DNA from: Microbacterium hominis
GTDB taxonomy: Bacteria > Actinomycetota > Actinomycetes > Actinomycetales > Microbacteriaceae
Direction of reading: 5' to 3'
Assembly: GCF_013282805.1 (NCBI RefSeq)
Contig: NZ_CP054038.1
Location: 186,001 to 250,000, forward strand
DNA: 64,000 bases
Part shown: positions 42,901 through 49,774 of the stretch, in pieces
Position numbering within the stretch: position 1 is the first letter of the stretch
How the letters are laid out: each line of letters opens with the position of its first letter
Notes under the pieces: model-generated
Told to the model about the DNA's origin: nothing
The model's input: the letters and a program-made list of their open reading frames with translations, nothing else
The model's database searches: none
Translations under genes and position numbers: made by a program

Positions 42901-43795
42901 CTCGCAGCCGCTCGCGATCGTCGTCATCGGAGGCCTCGTCTCGTCGACGGTGCTGACGCTGCTGGTGCTCCCGACCCTCTACAACCTTGTGGAGGGAGCC
43001 AAGGAGCGCCGCCAGGAGCGCCGCGCCGCCCGGGCTGCGGCAGCCGGCGACGACGTCGAGGACGCGAAGGATGCTGCCACCGACGAGAACGTCGAGGAGC
43101 CGGTGCTCGTCGGCGCCGCCGTGGGCGCGACCGCCGCGGGCGACGATGCCGCACCGGCCTTCGAGACGCGCCGTCAGCGCCGCGCACGGGAGGCCGTGGC
43201 GGCCGGCGGTGCGGCGGCCGTGTCCGCGGAGGCGCCGGTCGACGTGCCGCTGATCGAGGAGGCGCCCGACCTGGAGGTGCCCAGCGACGCACCGGCGCCC
43301 GAGGCGGCCGCCGACGCGGTCGCTGAGCCCGAGGGCGATGCCGAGGCGCCGACGGAGGTCGAGTCCGAGGACGTGCCGTCCGACGCGAAGGTCGAGGCCG
43401 ACGATGCGGGCGGAGCGGCCGAGGTGGCGGAGCCGAGCGACGCCGCCGCGGAGGAGCCGGAGGATGCCGGTGATGAGCCGGTTGCGGAGGGTGCGATCTA
43501 CGACGAGCCCGCCGTCGAGGAGCCCGCCGTCGAGGACGCAGAAGGCGACGAGCCCGCTGCGGACTCCGATGCCGCCGAGGAGGCCGTCGCGGACGCTGAC
43601 GCCGACGCCGAAGAGCCGGCTGCAGAGCCGGCCGAGGAGCCCGTCGCCGAAGAGCCGGGCGAGGAGCCCGTCGCGGACGCCGTCGCCGAGGAGCCCGACG
43701 CCGAGGTGCTCGCCGACGCAGGGCCGGCGGGCGAGGCATCCACTGCCGACGCGACCGGCGAGGGCGACGAGGGCGCGGAGCCGTCGGAGCGATGA
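39956..43795 (+). CDS. RND-family efflux transporter with long acidic C-terminal tail
   Basis: 1279 residues. Residues about 1-1010 have the AcrB/HAE1 layout: 12 membrane segments in two halves, each with a large extracytoplasmic porter region, the Asp motif VVDDSIVVIENIKRH in helix 4, and the second-half FLPIAF and SVPFAATGAILL segments. The final 268 residues are disordered and extremely rich in Glu, Ala, Asp and Pro after a basic stretch (KERRQERRAARAA). There is no membrane-fusion or outer-membrane partner nearby, as expected in a monoderm. GAAGG precedes GTG 39956. Substrate unknown. Confidence 0.83.
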   Translation: MSNLAVLSLKNRALIALVTIVAALFGGLALTSLKQELIPSIEFPALIVISTYPGASPEVVNTDVSTPIEQAIQGVPGLEASTATSTTNASIVQASFTYGTDLGTAEQKINQAIGRIDLPDSVEPTVISASIDDFPVIQLAVTGYDDPDAIQSQLEASVIPELEDVDGVDAAGIVGGIGQRITITPDQAALAAAGFSPQAIRDALNQNGVLFPGGDITEGDETLTVQTGSKITTVDELAALPLVPSSAEQLAAGTVTIGDVAEVAQTDDPVTSVSRVDGEPALTIAVTKLPAANTVDVSHGVLEVLPDLEDALGGAEFTVVFDQAPYIEESIETLAVEGMLGLAFAVLVILVFLLSVRATLVTAISIPTSVLITFIGIQTFGYSLNILTLGALTISIGRVVDDSIVVIENIKRHYVGDADKKTAVLRGVKEVASAITSSTITTVAVFLPIAFVSDITGELFRPFALTVTIAMLASLFVALTIVPVLAYWFLKPGKPVLDENGAQIDPEDPEAPPSRLQKGYLPILRWTLRHSWVTLLLAVLVLAGTVAAAPFMKTNFLGDSGQNTFTMTQDIGPAPSLESESAAAEQVEEALLEIDGIQTVQVSIGSSGSALQDAFTGGGAGITYSITTDADADQVALREEVQEAMDGLEDAGEIALSAGGGGFGSTDIEIDVTAPDSTTLQEATDAVVAGVEGQEGVGQVTSNLAASLPYIAVTVDRDAAAQLGLSEVAVGALVSGTMQPQSIGSIEVDDTALTVFLAASETPASLDELRALPIPTAAGVVPLEDVATVEQSEGPVSITTQRGQRTSTVTVTPSTDDLAAASASVTTALEDVELPDAADASLGGVVTQQQEAFTQLGLAMLAAILIVYVVMVATFKSLRQPLLLLISVPFAATGAILLQIATGVPLGVSSLIGVLMLIGIVVTNAIVLVDLVNQYREKGLSAHDATVAGGSRRLRPILMTALATIFALTPMALGITGSGGFISQPLAIVVIGGLVSSTVLTLLVLPTLYNLVEGAKERRQERRAARAAAAGDDVEDAKDAATDENVEEPVLVGAAVGATAAGDDAAPAFETRRQRRAREAVAAGGAAAVSAEAPVDVPLIEEAPDLEVPSDAPAPEAAADAVAEPEGDAEAPTEVESEDVPSDAKVEADDAGGAAEVAEPSDAAAEEPEDAGDEPVAEGAIYDEPAVEEPAVEDAEGDEPAADSDAAEEAVADADADAEEPAAEPAEEPVAEEPGEEPVADAVAEEPDAEVLADAGPAGEASTADATGEGDEGAEPSER

Positions 43796-43796
43796 C

Positions 43797-44417
43797 CTAG
43801 CGGGTGCTGCGTCTCTGGAGCCAGGGGCGCAGCATCCGGGTCACCCACGGCAGCACGGCGTAGGTCATCACCGGTGTCAGCAGCACGGTGGAGATGAGGA
43901 TGCGCAGCACGAGCGGGAGTTCGGTGAACCCGGGGACGTAGCCGAGCAGCCACGAGGCGAGCAGGTTCGTCGGGAAGAAGCCGATCCAGATCGTCACGGC
44001 CTGCTTCCAGCGCGGCGGCGCGGCAGGGATCGGCTGCTGCACCGGACCCGTCGGCGCGGCGTCGGCCCCGCGGCGCGATTCGACGTGCGTGGCGAAGGGC
44101 GCATCGAACCACCCCTCGATGCCGGTCCTGCGCTCGACGCGAACCTCGCTGGCGAAGGCCCGCCCGGAGTCGAGCCACCACGCCCGCTGGGACGACTGCT
44201 CCCAGGCTTCCAGGGTGGCGATGTCGCGGAATCGATAGAGCATGTACCAGAGGTCGCTGGCTTCGCCGGCGCGCACCCAGCCCGAACCGAGGAAGCCCGG
44301 GAAGCCCGTGGCGAGGTCGGTGCCGGCCTGCATCCAGCTCGTGGCCTCGTGCGTGCGGGACGGATCGATGCGTCGCTCGATCGCGACGGTGATGGGGTGG
44401 GCTTCGGGTTCTGCCAT
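43797..44417 (-). CDS. Antibiotic-biosynthesis-monooxygenase-like protein with two C-terminal membrane helices
   Basis: 206 residues. The N-terminal ABM-type ferredoxin-like domain (VAIERRIDPSRTHEATSWMQ, then SDLWYMLYRFRDIATLEAWEQS) is followed by a linker and two membrane segments (WKQAVTIWIGFFPTNLLASWLL and LRILISTVLLTPVMTYAVLP). Such proteins occur in many actinobacteria without assigned function. GACAAT lies 6 nt ahead of ATG 44417, as for a leaderless start. It starts within the open frame of the next upstream gene, in another frame, which is odd. Its stop is one base from the RND stop (convergent). Confidence 0.68.
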   Translation of the reverse strand: MAEPEAHPITVAIERRIDPSRTHEATSWMQAGTDLATGFPGFLGSGWVRAGEASDLWYMLYRFRDIATLEAWEQSSQRAWWLDSGRAFASEVRVERRTGIEGWFDAPFATHVESRRGADAAPTGPVQQPIPAAPPRWKQAVTIWIGFFPTNLLASWLLGYVPGFTELPLVLRILISTVLLTPVMTYAVLPWVTRMLRPWLQRRSTR

Positions 44418-45151
44418 GCATCCATTGTCGGCGGGAGTGCGGAGGCAACCGACCGCACGGGCATGGCGCGCAGGACCCGATTGAACGCGGTGATCCACGC
44501 TCCGACCGTGGTGAAGGCGATCGCCTCGTAGGCGGCGAGGGTGATCAGGCCGCTCATCAGCAGGCCCATGCCGGTTGCGAGGATCACGACGCCGGTGACG
44601 GTGAACGCGCGGAAGGGGCGTGCGACGTCGCGGACACCGAGTGCCGACGCGATCAGCGAGAGGAACGACAGTGCCAGCCCGGTCGCTGCCAGGTCGTGCA
44701 TCGCCGTGCTCACGGGGATGGGGATGAGGCCGACGGCGGTCATGCTCGCGCCGGCCGACAAGATCGACGCGCGCACGGCGCGGGCCGTGCGACGGCCGAC
44801 GAGTGCGGGCATGTCGGCGCCCAGGAGCACGCCGTAGACGGCGAGCAGGATGCCGGCGGCGAGCACGGTTGTGTTGAAGGTGCGTCCCGAGAAATCGGCG
44901 TGGGTGCCGAGCTCCGAGAAATGGAGATGCCACCAGTGCGGGTCGCTCGTCGTGACGATCGCGACCGCCACGCCGGCCGCGAGGACCATCATCGCCAGCG
45001 TGAAGGTGCGATGCGAGAGCGGCTGCGGTGCGGGCGCCGGGGCGTCGCCCGGGTGCCCGAGGCGGGATCCCTCCGCGCGCACGGTCGCGATGCGCGGCGG
45101 TGGCACGGGGCCACGCCGAAGGATCGGCTCACTCAGAGTCGAAGACGTCAT
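43994..45151 (-). CDS. DUF998-like multi-helix membrane protein with abnormal 3' end
   Basis: The region 44427-45151 encodes a recognisable seven- or eight-helix membrane protein (for example HWWHLHFSELGTHADFSG between helices and AGASMTAVGLIPIPVSTAMHD), similar to DUF998. No stop codon occurs in this frame until 43994, so the last about 140 residues overlap the ABM gene in another frame and read as Arg/Ser/Pro-rich shadow sequence. Either a one-base indel has removed the normal end or fused the two genes, or the overlap is real. ATG 45151 is tentative; GTG 45187 is an alternative. A CGATATATCG operator lies at 45263-45280. Confidence 0.55.
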   Translation of the reverse strand: MTSSTLSEPILRRGPVPPPRIATVRAEGSRLGHPGDAPAPAPQPLSHRTFTLAMMVLAAGVAVAIVTTSDPHWWHLHFSELGTHADFSGRTFNTTVLAAGILLAVYGVLLGADMPALVGRRTARAVRASILSAGASMTAVGLIPIPVSTAMHDLAATGLALSFLSLIASALGVRDVARPFRAFTVTGVVILATGMGLLMSGLITLAAYEAIAFTTVGAWITAFNRVLRAMPVRSVASALPPTMDAWQNPKPTPSPSRSSDASIRPARTRPRAGCRPAPTSPRASRASSVRAGCAPAKPATSGTCSIDSATSPPWKPGSSRPSGRGGSTPGGPSPARFASSAGPASRGGSMRPSPRTSNRAAGPTPRRRVRCSSRSLPRRRAGSRP

Positions 45152-45262
45152 TCCTACCCACTGCGGTCGGCGGTTCGCCTCCCTCACGGAAACGCCGCCC
45201 GCTCCCCAGACGGTCGGATCTCCGTGACGAACGCTCCCCGGGGCCTGCGGGAACCCCCCAGT

Positions 45263-45280
45263 TCAGCGATATATCGCTGA
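45263..45280. promoter_or_regulatory. Perfect palindrome TCAGCGATATATCGCTGA
   Basis: It contains the same CGATATATCG core as the PadR-DUF4097 promoter. On the minus strand TAGCGT (45286-45291) would be a -10 for the membrane-protein gene, placing the palindrome over its start site. Confidence 0.6.
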
Positions 45281-45366
45281 GGGAAACGCTACCGTGCGGT
45301 CGCCGGATTGCGTCATGGGGAATTCACAGCAAGGCCTGCGTCCGGGTTTCATCCAGGCGCGGCCGG

Positions 45367-45564
45367 TAAAGTGGCCCGGTCGGCTCTGGACACCGCGCCC
45401 GTTTCTCGGGGTTGCGGAGGCTATGTGAGTCCAAGGGGCCGATGGTGAGCGCCGATCGGTGCACATGACCATCACATGAATGGCCCCCGGCCGACGATTG
45501 TCCGGGTTGTCCGAGCGCGCGCTCGGACGCTGTTCTCGTGCGCGAGAGTACCCAGGAGAATCCG
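45367..45564 (+). promoter_or_regulatory. Long structured leader of the DEAD-box helicase gene
   Basis: TAAAGT (45367-45372) is a possible -10, leaving a leader of roughly 185 nt. It ends with the perfect 20-bp palindrome GTCCGAGCGCGCGCTCGGAC (45509-45528) and TCTCG-TGCG-CGAGA (45535-45548) just before the ribosome site AGGAG (45553-45557). Long leaders are typical of cold-induced helicase mRNAs. With the palindrome at 45263-45280 this covers the 45152-45564 gap. Confidence 0.5.
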
Positions 45565-47646
45565 ATGCCCAAGAACAAGAAACCGGCAGGCGGTCGCGCC
45601 GCCAAGAACTTCGAGCCCCGCTACGCGGCCAAGACGAGCTACCAGGACCGCAAGCGCCGCCCCGGCGACTCTTCGGTGGGAAAGCCCGGCAGCAAGAGCC
45701 CGGGTCACCGCGGCTATCGCGCCGATGCCGACACGGCTGCGCCGAAGCGCCGTTGGAGCGCCGAGGAGAAGGTCGGTCGCGACGAGGCGCGCGCGATCCG
45801 CGACGGTCGCCCGTCCCGCGACGGCCGCCCCGCTCGCGATGGTCGCCCCTCCCGTGACGGTCGCCCCTCCCGTGACCAGCGCTTCGACCGCGACGCCCGC
45901 GGTGACGGCAACCGCAGCGACGCGCCGCGCCGCGGCGCGAACCTCGACCGTGTCGATCGCGACGACCGCCGCAGCTTCGGCGACGGCCGCCCGTCGTACC
46001 GCTCCGACGATCGGCCCCGTCGCGACCGCGACGACCGTCGTCCGTCCTTCCGACAGGATGACCGTCCGCAGCGTTCGTTCGACGACCGTCCGCGTCGTGA
46101 CCGTGACGAGCGGCCCGCCTTCCGTGGCGATGACCGCCCGCGCCGTGACGGCGGCCCGCGCCGTTCGTTCGAGGACCGTCCGCAGCGTTCGTCCGATGAC
46201 CGCCCGCGCCGTGACGATCGTCCGCGCCGTTCGTTCGAGGACCGTCCGCAGCGTTCGTTCGATGACCGTCCGCGTCGCGACCGTGACGAGCGGCCCGCCT
46301 TCCGTGGCGATGACCGCCCGCGGCGTGACGACCGCCCGCGTCGCACCGACGGCCCGAGCCGCTCGAACTGGAGCGCTCCCGTGCGCGACCACGCCCAGGA
46401 GCAGCGCGTCGACGTTGTGCACGAGCGCCTGCAGGCCGAAGCCGTGCAGGCCGAAGCGGTCGCCGGCACCACCTTCGGAGACCTCGACCTCGGCCAGAAC
46501 ATCGTGAAGGCCCTGGCCGAGCTCGGCGCAGCGACGCCGTTCCCGATTCAGGCGGCGACGATTCCGCCGATCCTCGACGGCCGCGACGTGCTGGCCCGCG
46601 GTCGCACGGGCTCGGGCAAGACCATCGCGTTCGGCGCCCCGCTCGTGGAGGCCGTGCTGCGCAGCCAGGCCGGCAGCAAGCGCGTCTTCGGTCGCTCGCC
46701 GAAGGCCCTCATCCTCGCGCCGACCCGCGAGCTCGCCTTGCAGATCGACCGCACCATCCAGCCCATCGCGCGCAGCGTGGGCCTGTTCACGACCCAGGTC
46801 TACGGGGGCGTGCCGCAGGCGCGTCAGGTCGGCGCCCTCAAGAAGGGCGTCGACATCGTGATCGGCACCCCGGGCCGCATCGAAGACCTGCAGAACCAGG
46901 GCAAGCTCGACCTTTCCGACGTGCAGATCGCCGTGCTCGACGAGGCCGACCACATGTGCGAGCTCGGCTTCCTCGAGCCGGTCCAGCGCATCCTCCGCTT
47001 CACCGAGGACGGCTCGCAGAAGCTGCTTTTCTCCGCCACTCTCGACCGCGAGGTCGCCGCGCTGGTCGACGAGTTCCTCGTGAACCCCGCCGTGTACGAG
47101 GTCGCGGGCGAGGACCAGGACTCGGGCACCATCGACCACCGTGTGCTCGTCATCGATCACCGTGACAAGGCGGAGATCCTCAGCTCTCTGGTCGACCGCG
47201 AGGGCAAGACGCTGGTCTTCGCCCGCACGCGCGCCTATGCGGAGATGCTGTCGGAGCAGTTCGACGACGCCGGCATCCCTGCGCTCGCCCTGCACGGAGA
47301 CCTCAACCAGGCCAAGCGCACGCGCAACCTCGAGAAGATGACGTCGGGCCGGGTGAACGTGCTCGTGGCGACGGATGTGGCCGCGCGCGGCATCCATGTC
47401 GATGACATCGACCTCGTGATCCAGGCCGACGCGCCCGACGAGTACAAGACGTACCTGCACCGCTCCGGCCGCACCGGCCGCGCGGGCCGGTCGGGCACGG
47501 TCGTGACGCTCATCACGCGTCAGCGCCGCCGCCGCATGCAGGAGCTGCTCGACCGCGCCGAGATCGACGCGCCGTTCGAAGAGGCGCGCATCGGCGACGA
47601 CCTCCTCGAGGAGCTCAGCGGGCGTCAGGTCGACCCGACCCGCTGA
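45565..47646 (+). CDS. DEAD-box RNA helicase with N-terminal Arg/Asp-rich repeat region
   Basis: 693 residues. The helicase core starts near residue 300: Q-motif region FPIQAATIPPIL, Walker A GRTGSGKT (346-353), DEAD (459-462), SAT (LLFSATLDRE), and motifs V-VI (VATDVAARGIHV, HRSGRTGRAG). Unusually, the disordered basic region is N-terminal (residues about 80-270): runs of RDGRPS, then DDRPRRD, RRSFEDRPQR. It probably binds RNA and helps phase separation or cold-stress RNA remodelling. ATG 45565 is 7 nt after AGGAG. A DNA segment of 90 bp is repeated 180 bp apart inside this region. Confidence 0.88.
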   Translation: MPKNKKPAGGRAAKNFEPRYAAKTSYQDRKRRPGDSSVGKPGSKSPGHRGYRADADTAAPKRRWSAEEKVGRDEARAIRDGRPSRDGRPARDGRPSRDGRPSRDQRFDRDARGDGNRSDAPRRGANLDRVDRDDRRSFGDGRPSYRSDDRPRRDRDDRRPSFRQDDRPQRSFDDRPRRDRDERPAFRGDDRPRRDGGPRRSFEDRPQRSSDDRPRRDDRPRRSFEDRPQRSFDDRPRRDRDERPAFRGDDRPRRDDRPRRTDGPSRSNWSAPVRDHAQEQRVDVVHERLQAEAVQAEAVAGTTFGDLDLGQNIVKALAELGAATPFPIQAATIPPILDGRDVLARGRTGSGKTIAFGAPLVEAVLRSQAGSKRVFGRSPKALILAPTRELALQIDRTIQPIARSVGLFTTQVYGGVPQARQVGALKKGVDIVIGTPGRIEDLQNQGKLDLSDVQIAVLDEADHMCELGFLEPVQRILRFTEDGSQKLLFSATLDREVAALVDEFLVNPAVYEVAGEDQDSGTIDHRVLVIDHRDKAEILSSLVDREGKTLVFARTRAYAEMLSEQFDDAGIPALALHGDLNQAKRTRNLEKMTSGRVNVLVATDVAARGIHVDDIDLVIQADAPDEYKTYLHRSGRTGRAGRSGTVVTLITRQRRRRMQELLDRAEIDAPFEEARIGDDLLEELSGRQVDPTR
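46061..46330 (+). repeat. 180-bp-period duplication inside the helicase N-terminal region
   Basis: 46061-46150 matches 46241-46330 with three differences, giving a 60-residue repeat of DDRPRRDRDERPAFRGDDRP type. A recent in-frame expansion. Confidence 0.8.
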
Positions 47647-47675
47647 GTCCCGGCCCGGCGTCTCCAGCCAGACGT

Positions 47676-47790
47676 TGCGCGGCAGGTTGCGGCATCCGCT
47701 GCGTCGATCGATGGCGCGGATGCCGCGACCTGCCGCGCACGTGTGAGGGGCGCGCCGGAAGATGGCGCGGATGCCGCGACCTGCCGCGCA
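47676..47790. repeat. 24-bp stem hairpin plus exact 30-bp direct repeat between convergent genes
   Basis: The arm at 47676-47699 (beginning TGCGCGGCAGGTTGCGG) pairs with 47716-47739, with a single G-U position. The right arm plus six flanking bases (47710-47739) is repeated exactly at 47761-47790. It lies between the helicase stop and the glycosyltransferase stop, so termination is a plausible role. Confidence 0.75.
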
Positions 47791-47805
47791 TGCGTGACGG
47801 GCCCG

Positions 47806-49080
47806 CTACGCGAGGGACTCGAGGAGCTCCGCCGCCCGCTGTGCGCCGCCGAGCGCGCGCAGCTCGGCGCTGATGCGGGCGGCGGCCTCCCGCATCGAGT
47901 CGTCCGCCAAGGCCCGATCGACGGCGGCGCCGACCTGCGTCGCCGTCGGCGTGCCGGTGCGGAGGTTGACGGCGGCGCCGGTCCACGCGACGCGCGCGGC
48001 GATCTCGGGCTTGTCGAGGTCGCCGCCGGCGATGACGAGCGGGACGCCGTGATCGAGGGCCGTCAGCGTGCCGCCCCACCCGCCGTTGGTGACCATCGCG
48101 TCGACGCGGGGGAGCAGCCGGTCGTACGGGAGGAAGCCCGCGACCCGGGCGTTCGGCGGCACCGGGAACGGCAGGGTGTCCCGGCCCCGCACGCCGGTAG
48201 CGACCACGACGAGCACGTCGCGGGATGCCAGGGCTTCGAGCGTCGGCCGGATGAGGTCTGCCGGGTCGATGTTCTGCGTGCCCTGGGTCACGTGCACGAC
48301 GGGCCGGCCGTCGAGGTCGCCCCACCAGGAGGGCAGATCGTCGTCGCGGGTCGGCGCCGGCGTCGCGAGGCGCCCCACGAAATGCACGTGCGGCGGCCGC
48401 CCCGAGCGGTCGAAGTCGAGCGACGGCGTGCCGCTGGCGAGCACCAGGGTCGAGGAGTACACCTCTTCGGAGAAGTAGCGGCGCTGCGGCGGCAGGCCGA
48501 CGGCTGCGCGAGCCTCACGCAGCGGACCCGCCAGGGGTCGCGCCATCAGCGGTGCGAGCGCGCGCAGCGCGGCATCGCGGCCGCGCAGGAGCGGCGTGTG
48601 CCCGGGCGTCAGCCCGATCCCCGACGGCGGCCCATCGGTGACCGTCATGTTCAGCGGCAGGATCCCGATCGTCGCCCACGGCCGGCCCTGCAGTTCCGAC
48701 AGCAGGCTGCCGCCGAGGGCCACGTCGTCGCCCGCGATCACGTCCCACGGTTCCCGTTCCCACTCGGCGGCGAGATCGGCGACCTGACCCGGGGCGGTGC
48801 GTACGAACACGTCGGTCAGGTTGATCATCACCTGCCGCAGGCCCTTCCGGTCGCGCACGCGGGGAAAGCTCGACTCCAGGTCGTTCTCGTCGAAGTCGGG
48901 CGCCTCGCGCCAGGGCACGAGCGTCGCGCCGACCGCGGCGACCCGCGATGCGAACGCCGAGCCGGTGTAGACGCGCACCTCGTGCCCGCGGTCGACCAGA
49001 GCGGCGGCCACGGCGAGCACGGGTGTGACGTGGCCGGTGAACGGCATCGCCGAGAGCAGGAATCGCGCCATGGCGCCCAT
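47806..49080 (-). CDS. MGT-family (GT1) glycosyltransferase
   Basis: 424 residues, GT-B fold. The acceptor domain opens with MPFTGHVTPVLAVAAALVDRGHEV, and the donor-binding signature lies in the second half (VHVTQGTQN and FLPYDRLLPRVDAMVTNGGWGG...GVPLVIAG). It resembles macrolide/UDP-glucuronosyl transferases that decorate antibiotics or natural products. Donor and acceptor are unknown. TACGAT lies 8 nt before ATG 49080 (leaderless-like); ATG 49071 is the alternative. It stands alone. Confidence 0.82.
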   Translation of the reverse strand: MGAMARFLLSAMPFTGHVTPVLAVAAALVDRGHEVRVYTGSAFASRVAAVGATLVPWREAPDFDENDLESSFPRVRDRKGLRQVMINLTDVFVRTAPGQVADLAAEWEREPWDVIAGDDVALGGSLLSELQGRPWATIGILPLNMTVTDGPPSGIGLTPGHTPLLRGRDAALRALAPLMARPLAGPLREARAAVGLPPQRRYFSEEVYSSTLVLASGTPSLDFDRSGRPPHVHFVGRLATPAPTRDDDLPSWWGDLDGRPVVHVTQGTQNIDPADLIRPTLEALASRDVLVVVATGVRGRDTLPFPVPPNARVAGFLPYDRLLPRVDAMVTNGGWGGTLTALDHGVPLVIAGGDLDKPEIAARVAWTGAAVNLRTGTPTATQVGAAVDRALADDSMREAAARISAELRALGGAQRAAELLESLA

Positions 49081-49181
49081 CGTGGTGCATCGTACGCCGG
49101 CGCGCCACGGGCGCGCGTCGGTGGCGAACGGGTCGCCTCATCGCGCGGGTCGGTACGCGGGGCGCGAGCTCGCCGGGCGGG

Positions 49182-49730
49182 TCAGACCGCGACCGACTCC
49201 CGCGCACGCGGGCGCAGGAGACGCGTGACGGCGGCGGCAGCGCCGACGACGACCCCGAGAGTCAGGCCGGTGATCAGCGACACGAGCATTCCGAAGACGA
49301 CATACCCGGCGAAGGTGCCGAGGTCGGAGTGGGTGACGAAGCTGAGGAACACCGTGCGCACGAGGTTGCCCGCGACCACCGCGACCGCGGTGGTCCACAC
49401 GCCTCGGCCGAAGGCGCGCCCGTGGCCCGGGTTCGGCCGGCGGCGTCCGACAGCGCGCAGCTGAAGCCATGCCGCTAGGAGCATCACCAGCACGGCGAGC
49501 GTGTCCGCGACCCAGAACCCGGCGGTCGTTCCGCCGAGCGGCACGAGTCGAAGCGGAGGCAGCAGCGAGGGCAGGCCCGCAGCGGCGGGAACCGCGAGCA
49601 GCGGCATCCACGTCGTCAGCACCCCCGCGATCGGCCAGATGCCCGCGAGGATCGCGAGCGCGAGAATGCTCGCGAGGATCGCCGCATCGGCGGGATCCCG
49701 GTGAGCGTGGAGCGGTGTCTTCGTCGGCAC
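49182..49730 (-). CDS. Four- or five-helix membrane protein, uncharacterised
   Basis: 182 residues with hydrophobic segments at about 15-40, 60-90, 100-125 and 145-170 and basic loops (RRRPNPGHGRAFGRG). No family that I recognise. TATCAT (49737-49742, minus strand) ends 6 nt before GTG 49730, so the gene is probably leaderless; a longer upstream frame would run into the divergent GH5 gene. The neighbours offer no functional clue. Confidence 0.6.
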   Translation of the reverse strand: MPTKTPLHAHRDPADAAILASILALAILAGIWPIAGVLTTWMPLLAVPAAAGLPSLLPPLRLVPLGGTTAGFWVADTLAVLVMLLAAWLQLRAVGRRRPNPGHGRAFGRGVWTTAVAVVAGNLVRTVFLSFVTHSDLGTFAGYVVFGMLVSLITGLTLGVVVGAAAAVTRLLRPRARESVAV

Positions 49731-49774
49731 CGCTCGATGATAGCCTCCCGTGATACGTGTCAGAGAGGACATGC

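Noticed and set aside
46369-46380. TGGAGCGCTCCC inside the helicase gene, resembling a CebR box.
   Set aside because: It lacks one G of the conserved GGGAGCGCTCCC core and lies in coding sequence without a promoter.
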